Of a stretch of DNA of 5,469 nucleotides, positions 1-3,881 are shown piece by piece. A model generated the notes under the pieces. It had not been told where the DNA came from. It searched no databases and worked only from the letters and a program-made list of their open reading frames with translations. Both the position numbers and the translations under genes were made by a program. Numbering within the stretch: the first letter of the stretch is position 1; each line of letters opens with the position of its first letter. The stretch spans positions 1 through 5,469 of the forward strand of contig JAUQZZ010000129.1 in assembly GCA_030586765.1 (NCBI GenBank), in the 5' to 3' direction. Source of the DNA: Candidatus Brocadiales bacterium (lineage in GTDB: Bacteria > Planctomycetota > Brocadiia > Brocadiales > Bathyanammoxibiaceae).

Positions 1-43
1 ACATTACGATCCGCCTAAGGCGGAGAAGCAATCTAGATTGTTC
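1..43. repeat. Dispersed palindromic repeat related in style to the 1426-1462 element
   Basis: ATTACGATCCGCCTAAGGCGG followed by AGAAGCAATCT matches the plan of ATTGCGAG...GAAGCAATCT intergenic repeats. It contains a 7-bp hairpin (TCCGCCT, one base, AGGCGGA at 10-24) and a perfect 12-bp palindrome CAATCTAGATTG at 29-40. The element may continue left of the window. Confidence 0.6.
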
Positions 44-59
44 GCCAAAGTCCATTTGT

Positions 60-81
60 GGCAAGGAACAGAGCCCTTGCC
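60..81. repeat. Inverted repeat downstream of the acyl-CoA dehydrogenase
   Basis: GGCAAGG and CCTTGCC pair perfectly (7 bp) around an 8-nt loop. It lies between two other hairpins beyond the dehydrogenase stop codon. No T-run follows on the minus strand. Confidence 0.5.
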
Positions 82-98
82 CTATATCTTCTAAATGG

Positions 99-127
99 GT
101 AGGGGCACAAAACATGTTGTGCCCTAC
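99..127. repeat. Palindromic hairpin just after the acyl-CoA dehydrogenase stop
   Basis: GTAGGGGCACAA and TTGTGCCCTAC pair across a 6-nt loop, with one bulged G giving an 11-bp stem. It begins 8 nt after the stop codon on the minus strand. It resembles the GTAGGGGC...GCCCCTAC class of dispersed palindromes. It could stabilise or end the transcript, but the sequence after it (CCATTTAG) is not a U-tract, so it is not called a terminator. Confidence 0.65.
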
Positions 128-135
128 TGAATATT

Positions 136-1293
136 CTATGTGAACGCCTTCAGGTCCAGGACCTCTCTGCCTATAATCAGCTTCTGTATCTCTGAGGTGC
201 CTTCATATATGGTAGCCACTTTTGCGTCCCTCAAATATCTTTCTACAGGGAACTCGTCAGAGTAGCCGTAGCTACCATGTATCTGGATAGCCATGTTGGC
301 AGCCCTGACAGCCGCCTCGGAGGCAAAATATTTTGCTATAGATGTTTCCAAGGTGCTCTTTAACCCTGCATTCTTTACATGGCCTGCTTTATAGACGAGA
401 AGCCTGGCGGCCTCGGTGTCTACTACCATCCTTGCAATCATATCCTGGACCAACTGAAAGGAGCCTATGGGCCTATCAAACTGCACCCTCTCCCTGGCAT
501 AACGGACGCTGGCATCTATGCAGGCCTGGCAGATACCCACACAGCCTGCGGCCACGCTGTAGCGCCCATTATCCAGACCGCCCATAGCTACCTTGAAGCC
601 CTCTCCCACACCGCCTAATACAGAATCTTTGGGTATGGCGCAGTCTTCCAGGTAGATTTCAGCCGTGTTAGAGGACCTGAGGCCCAGCTTATGTAATATA
701 TCCCTGGTAGTGAAGCCCTGGACCTTTTCCTTCTCCACGATAAAGGCTGTAAGCCCTTCGTGCTTTTTTGTCTTATCGGTGCGGGCGATGACTATGGCAA
801 GGTCTGCTACCCCGGCATTAGATATCCAGGTCTTTGTGCCGTTAAGCACCCATTTGTCCCCCCTGAGGACGGCGCTGGTGCTTTGATTAGCGGCATCTGA
901 ACCTGCATTGGGTTCTGTCAGGGCAAAACACCCCAGGAGTTCACCCTTGCATAGGGCTGGAAGATACCGCTGTTTTTGTTCCTCTGTACCCCAGGCAAGG
1001 ATGGAGAGTTCCACCAGGGATACCTGCACCGAAAGGGTGGTCCTAACAGAGGAGCAGGCCCTACCAATCTCTTCAGTGATTATAGCATGGCTTATATAGT
1101 CTAGTCCAGCACCCCCGTACCTCTCTGGGATAGGCCCACCTAGAAGACCCAGGGGGGCCATCTTTTGGAGGATGTCCCTGTGGAAGTGACACTCTCGGTC
1201 GTTATCTCTGGCCACAGGGGCGATTTCTTCACTGGCGAATCTCCTGGCCAGCTCTTTTATAGTCTTTTGTTCCGTGGTGAGTTCAAAATCCAT
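136..1293 (-). CDS. Acyl-CoA dehydrogenase (short-chain/glutaryl-CoA dehydrogenase-like), 385 aa
   Basis: FAD-dependent enzyme of the acyl-CoA dehydrogenase family. It oxidises an acyl-CoA to the 2,3-enoyl-CoA and passes electrons to electron-transfer flavoprotein in the cytoplasm. Numbered from the 1293 start, an N-terminal helical domain covers about 1-118, the middle beta domain about 119-215 and the C-terminal helical domain about 230-380. The first family signature is at 122-133 (ALTEPNAGSD), the second at 337-356 (QIHGSYGY then R352 and D356). Glu364 in IYEGTSEIQ is the expected catalytic base. Length fits the family. The start at 1293 is chosen because GAGGG lies 9 nt upstream and MDFELTTEQ is a typical N-terminus; the same frame opens at 1332, but those 13 residues look non-homologous and begin inside a hairpin. 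Arg84 in SSVRTTLSVQ matches, by remembered alignment, the carboxylate-binding arginine of glutaryl-CoA dehydrogenase, so a dicarboxylic substrate is possible; butyryl-CoA is the alternative. Family is certain, substrate is not. Confidence 0.95.
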   Translation of the reverse strand: MDFELTTEQKTIKELARRFASEEIAPVARDNDRECHFHRDILQKMAPLGLLGGPIPERYGGAGLDYISHAIITEEIGRACSSVRTTLSVQVSLVELSILAWGTEEQKQRYLPALCKGELLGCFALTEPNAGSDAANQSTSAVLRGDKWVLNGTKTWISNAGVADLAIVIARTDKTKKHEGLTAFIVEKEKVQGFTTRDILHKLGLRSSNTAEIYLEDCAIPKDSVLGGVGEGFKVAMGGLDNGRYSVAAGCVGICQACIDASVRYARERVQFDRPIGSFQLVQDMIARMVVDTEAARLLVYKAGHVKNAGLKSTLETSIAKYFASEAAVRAANMAIQIHGSYGYSDEFPVERYLRDAKVATIYEGTSEIQKLIIGREVLDLKAFT

Positions 1294-1307
1294 ACACCCT
1301 TTCCCTC
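1294..1307 (-). promoter_or_regulatory. Ribosome binding site deciding the acyl-CoA dehydrogenase start
   Basis: On the minus strand GAGGGAAAGGG (1297-1307) precedes the ATG at 1293, with GAGGG 9 nt from the start codon. The upstream alternative ATG at 1332 has no comparable site, which supports the 385-residue reading. Confidence 0.7.
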
Positions 1308-1328
1308 GAGAACGGTAGAGAGACCTCT

Positions 1329-1354
1329 GCAAAGGTATAGGGTAGACCCTTTGC
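1329..1354. repeat. Inverted repeat upstream of the acyl-CoA dehydrogenase
   Basis: GCAAAGG and CCTTTGC form a perfect 7-bp stem around a 12-nt loop. The right arm runs into CCCTTTGCTACGCTCAGGACA (1348 onward), which resembles a dispersed intergenic repeat (CCCTTCGCTACGCTCAGG-like) seen in many genomes. The resemblance is from memory, not from a search. It ends 36 nt before the proposed start codon. Confidence 0.5.
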
Positions 1355-1377
1355 TACGCTCAGGACAAGGTTTTATT

Positions 1378-1408
1378 CCCTCCTCCTCCCATTAAGGGAG
1401 GGGGAGGG
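1378..1408. repeat. Pyrimidine/purine inverted repeat, 13-bp arms
   Basis: CCCTCCTCCTCCC, loop ATTAA, then GGGAGGGGGAGGG: 12 of 13 positions pair, the exception being a T-G wobble in plus-strand RNA. It lies between the neighbouring repeats at 1329-1354 and 1426-1462. No T-run follows on either strand. Confidence 0.75.
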
Positions 1409-1425
1409 TAAATGGCTCCGACGAA

Positions 1426-1462
1426 GTGTTATTGCGAGGGGCGAAGCCCCTCACAATAACAC
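1426..1462. repeat. Long palindromic repeat, 17-bp stem with 3-nt loop
   Basis: GTGTTATTGCGAGGGGC, then GAA, then GCCCCTCACAATAACAC. The arms match at 16 of 17 positions. The exception is a C/A mismatch in plus-strand RNA that becomes a U-G wobble in minus-strand RNA, so the stem is continuous in the transcribed direction. It looks like a member of the dispersed ATTGCGAG-type intergenic palindromes known from several bacterial phyla. There is no T-run on either side, so it is not a standard terminator. Confidence 0.85.
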
Positions 1463-1531
1463 CGCTGACGGACTTCCTGCTCTGCCTTACCCAAATAATG
1501 GACTTTCTTAGAGGTCTCAGTGTTATTTAAC

Positions 1532-1554
1532 TAAAGAAAGGCCAGTGTGGGCCT
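1532..1554 (-). terminator. Weak intrinsic terminator after the diguanylate cyclase gene
   Basis: On the minus strand AGGCC, a 6-nt loop (CACACT) and GGCCT are followed directly by TTCTTTAG, starting 16 nt after the cyclase stop codon. The stem is only 5 bp and the T-run has one C, so efficiency is uncertain. No better terminator is visible in the gap. Confidence 0.45.
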
Positions 1555-1570
1555 GAGGTGTTAAAGGTTT

Positions 1571-3061
1571 CTATACTATGTCTCTCCACAGGCAAAGGGT
1601 ATTGCCGCCCTGCTCCTTTGCCTTTTGCAGGGCCTGTTGGGCATGAAGGGTCAGGTCACTGGGGGAGGTTATGTTTTGGTCGGTAATGCCAGAGATGCCC
1701 ATGCTCACAGTGAGCTTTGTAGAAGAGGAGTTCTTTAGAAAGATGTGGTATCCGAAGACCCGCTGAATCCTCTGCGCCACGCTCATGGCAGCATCCACAT
1801 CCACTACTGGCAGTACAATAAAGAATTCCTCCCCACCGTAGCGTGCTACGGCATCAGAGTTTCTGACTATACCCAACAAGAGCTTTGCCGCTTCAGTGAG
1901 TACGTAGTCACCAAAGGCCTGTCCGTGCTCCTTATTTATCTCCTGGAAGTGGTCCAGGTCTATCATGATGCAGGAGAGGTGCTGTCCGTATCTCCTGGAG
2001 CGGTCATACTCTGCCCTGAGGAGGCCCTGCAAGAAAGGGTAAGTGTAGAGCCCTGTAAGCCTATCCCTCTGGCCCATCTCTTTTAGTTCCTCTGCCTGCT
2101 TTTCTAAGCTCTCGGCGATCTTATTTAGGGAGAGGGCCAGTTCCCCTTCCTTCCCCTCCTGTACCCCTACCCTGTGGGTGACATCACCTTCGGAGAGGGC
2201 TTTTATACCCTGGGAGAGTTTCTTCCAAGGGCGGAAGAAGTGTAGGGTCGTGAGGACTATCGTGAGGATAGAGGCAGCCAGGGTGCCTGCTAGGGTGTAA
2301 AGAAGGGTTGGTCTTGTACTGGCTATAGAGGTCATAGGAACTGGCCTACTGACGCTAAGGGCACCTATAATCTTATCACTATTGTCCCTGATAGGGGCAT
2401 AGGCGGTCATAAAACTTTTAGTGCCTGAGGTACCTTTGGTGATGTACCTCTTTCCCTGTCTCAAGACCTTGCGGTCCACCTTAGGGTCTTCCAGGGTCGT
2501 GCCTTTAATCCCTTCTAGTGTGCTGGCCTGGGCCGTTTCACCTGAATAGATGGTAACATCCAGACCACTGGATTCTTTTAAGGAATTGGCCAGGCTGTCA
2601 AAGGTCTTGTCCACCTCCAGGGTTCCAAGGGCCTTTCCTTCTTCATTGTATATGGGTGTTGCAGTGCGGATTCCAGAAGGGTCTTGTCCAGAGGTTGGGG
2701 CTTCGCCCGCCTTGGCCACTACGGCGCCTTGTGTGTCTTTTATATTAATATATTCGATATAATCCTTGCAAAGGGGGTATAGTTCGTTCAGGTAGTCACT
2801 CAGGGTATCGGGGCGACCTTCCTTTAACAAGGTCTTCAGGTGGGTATCCCCCTGAAGGAGACGGCAGATAAGAAGATTCTTTTTTATACAATCTGTGTAG
2901 GCCTGGAGTGCCGAGTCTAGGGACGTTTCTAGTAAAGCGCTCTGGGCCTTTCTTGTGGATAAATCCGCGGCAATAAGGGACAGAAGGCCCAGGACGAGGA
3001 GAGGGATGATGCCTGCACAGAGGCAGGCCGTCAGGACTTTAGCTCTTGTACCAAATGGCAT
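1571..3061 (-). CDS. Membrane-bound diguanylate cyclase: Cache sensor, HAMP, GGDEF (GGEEF), 496 aa
   Basis: Makes cyclic di-GMP from two GTP in response to an extracytoplasmic signal. One membrane segment is at about 10-32 and a second at about 252-274. The outside portion (about 34-248) reads as two PAS-like halves, with IRTATPIYNEEGKALGTLEV (131-150) and MTAYAPIRDNSDKIIGALSV (218-237), as in double-Cache sensors of the dCache_3 type. A HAMP domain (about 275-327) leads into the cyclase domain (about 330-493). Active-site pieces are D368 in DLDHF, N376, D385 and GGEEF at 409-413; the spacing D-8-N-9-D matches active cyclases. The RxxD inhibitory site (R400, D403) stands five residues before GGEEF, so product inhibition is expected. 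Departures from consensus are K377 and Q381 in the usual NDxxGH stretch. GGGAG lies 9 nt before the ATG. It follows the HEPN gene after 74 nt and may share its transcript. The ligand cannot be told. Family call is firm. Confidence 0.95.
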   Translation of the reverse strand: MPFGTRAKVLTACLCAGIIPLLVLGLLSLIAADLSTRKAQSALLETSLDSALQAYTDCIKKNLLICRLLQGDTHLKTLLKEGRPDTLSDYLNELYPLCKDYIEYINIKDTQGAVVAKAGEAPTSGQDPSGIRTATPIYNEEGKALGTLEVDKTFDSLANSLKESSGLDVTIYSGETAQASTLEGIKGTTLEDPKVDRKVLRQGKRYITKGTSGTKSFMTAYAPIRDNSDKIIGALSVSRPVPMTSIASTRPTLLYTLAGTLAASILTIVLTTLHFFRPWKKLSQGIKALSEGDVTHRVGVQEGKEGELALSLNKIAESLEKQAEELKEMGQRDRLTGLYTYPFLQGLLRAEYDRSRRYGQHLSCIMIDLDHFQEINKEHGQAFGDYVLTEAAKLLLGIVRNSDAVARYGGEEFFIVLPVVDVDAAMSVAQRIQRVFGYHIFLKNSSSTKLTVSMGISGITDQNITSPSDLTLHAQQALQKAKEQGGNTLCLWRDIV

Positions 3062-3135
3062 ATCCCTAAGCTCCCATTTTACAGTGAGCTAGAAGAACTT
3101 CCTTGCAAAAGGGGACGGTTTCAAGAAAACCCTTG

Positions 3136-3543
3136 TCATGATATTATTTTCTTCTCTACAAGTTCAACTATATTTTCTGCCTGCTGGAGGGCCTTCTGGG
3201 CCTCCTCCGAGGTGTATGTCTTGTAGGGGACTGCAGGGGGCGCCAGGGCATCAGGGTATCTCGTAGGGATATAATATTTGTCCAGCATCTTTCCTGCGTT
3301 TAGAAGTGGCGCAAACTCTTGAGAATGGGCCTGACACATCATCACAAGCTCTGCTACAGAGTGTGCAGTGACGAATCTCTCGCCTTTAAGATATAGAAAG
3401 GCCTTAAGGGCTACCTGGGCGGCCTGTTCAGACATAAAGCAGGCATCTGAATAGAATTTCTGAGAGTTAAGACTTTTGGCCACCTCTAGGTTGTGTCTTG
3501 CCTGGTCTAGCCATCTTTGGGCCTCCTCCCTGGGTCTTTTCAT
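3136..3543 (-). CDS. HEPN-domain protein paired with an adjacent nucleotidyltransferase, 135 aa
   Basis: Small all-helical HEPN protein (the PF05168-type group by its pattern). Family landmarks are AQRWLDQARHNLEVAKSL (8-25), FMSEQAAQVALKAFLYLKG (36-54), TAHS (59-62) and the conserved LDKYYIPTRYPDA (87-99), followed by a last helix at about 111-133. No signal peptide or membrane segment is seen. Such proteins are generally encoded next to minimal nucleotidyltransferases and bind them; some pairs act as toxin-antitoxin systems in which HEPN is an RNase and the transferase modifies it. Here the RX4-6H RNase motif is absent from the C-terminal third, where HepT-type toxins have it. R56-x4-H61 fits the spacing, but H61 belongs to the common THS-like turn. 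RNase activity is therefore doubtful. The start overlaps the end of the nucleotidyltransferase gene by 77 nt; GAGAGGG sits 11 nt upstream. Length and domain start agree with the family. Confidence 0.9.
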   Translation of the reverse strand: MKRPREEAQRWLDQARHNLEVAKSLNSQKFYSDACFMSEQAAQVALKAFLYLKGERFVTAHSVAELVMMCQAHSQEFAPLLNAGKMLDKYYIPTRYPDALAPPAVPYKTYTSEEAQKALQQAENIVELVEKKIIS

Positions 3544-3868
3544 ATATTACTTTGCCCTCTCTTAAGACCTGCTCTATAAAGGAATTTTCCTCCTCCTTCA
3601 TCCGGTGGAACTCTTCGGGGGTGTATACAAAGATATCTGCATTAATCTCGCTGATTAGCAGGGCTACCTCTACTAGCCTCTCCAAAAAGGGCTTCTCAGT
3701 TTTCTTTACCACTACCAGGTCTATGTCGCTATAGGCATCCTCCTCCCTTGCTGCAGAACCAAAGAGGACAACCCTTTCTGGGTCGTAGTCTTCAAGTTCC
3801 TGAATTATCTTCTTTAATCTTTTAGGGAGTTGGTCCCTTTTTTTCGGTCTTTTCGTTGGATAAGGCAT
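3467..3868 (-). CDS. Minimal nucleotidyltransferase (MNT, pol-beta superfamily), 133 aa
   Basis: Predicted nucleotidyltransferase of the MNT type, expected to transfer a nucleotide (AMP in the studied MntA-type enzymes) to a protein or other acceptor, most likely its HEPN partner. The active site is complete: G37-S38 in LFGSAAREE, D48 and D50 in SDIDLVV, and the third metal ligand D78 in NADIFVYTPEEF. A basic N-terminal helix (4-24, rich in K and R) precedes the fold. The usual family C-terminus falls near EGKVIYE (104-110). About 22 more residues follow, rich in Gly, Lys, Arg and Pro, and most of that tail is read from DNA that also encodes the start of HEPN in another frame. The ATG directly abuts the UbiB stop (TAA then ATG), with AGGAAG 7 nt upstream inside the UbiB coding end, so translation is probably coupled. 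Family call is firm; toxin-antitoxin function is inferred only. Confidence 0.92.
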   Translation of the reverse strand: MPYPTKRPKKRDQLPKRLKKIIQELEDYDPERVVLFGSAAREEDAYSDIDLVVVKKTEKPFLERLVEVALLISEINADIFVYTPEEFHRMKEEENSFIEQVLREGKVIYEKTQGGGPKMARPGKTQPRGGQKS

Positions 3869-3881
3869 TTATAGTCTTCCT
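3869..3881 (-). promoter_or_regulatory. Ribosome binding site and stop-start junction of UbiB and MNT
   Basis: AGGAAG (3876-3881 on the minus strand) lies 7 nt before the MNT ATG, within the last UbiB codons. The UbiB stop TAA (3869-3871) touches the ATG (3866-3868). This layout favours re-initiation by ribosomes finishing UbiB. Confidence 0.65.

Noticed and set aside
1..127. CRISPR array
   Set aside because: The palindromes differ from one another and do not form regularly spaced direct repeats. No cas genes are in the window.
1294..1332. Longer acyl-CoA dehydrogenase start giving 13 extra residues (MQRSLYRSRGKGC)
   Set aside because: No good ribosome binding site, the residues do not look like the family N-terminus, and the ATG lies within a hairpin repeat. 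The ATG at 1293 has a clear GAGGG.
1320..1518. GAGACCTCT (1320-1328) and its inverted copy AGAGGTCTC (1510-1518) as ends of a MITE enclosing the repeats
   Set aside because: Only 9 bp match, a length expected by chance in a gap of this size, and no target-site duplication is seen outside the pair.
1294..1570. Promoter for the acyl-CoA dehydrogenase
   Set aside because: I looked for -35/-10 pairs on the minus strand. TTGTCC with CTATAC is spaced about 22 nt apart, and no other pair was convincing, so none is reported.
1745..2086. Plus-strand open frame of 113 codons inside the diguanylate cyclase gene
   Set aside because: It lies opposite well-conserved GGDEF-domain sequence, has no recognisable domain, and is explained as an antisense shadow. 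The other plus-strand frames are rejected on the same grounds.
3062..3135. Promoter or terminator between HEPN and the diguanylate cyclase
   Set aside because: TTGCAA with TAAAAT is spaced about 21 nt apart, too far for a standard promoter, and no hairpin with a T-run is present. Only the GGGAG ribosome binding site is supported.
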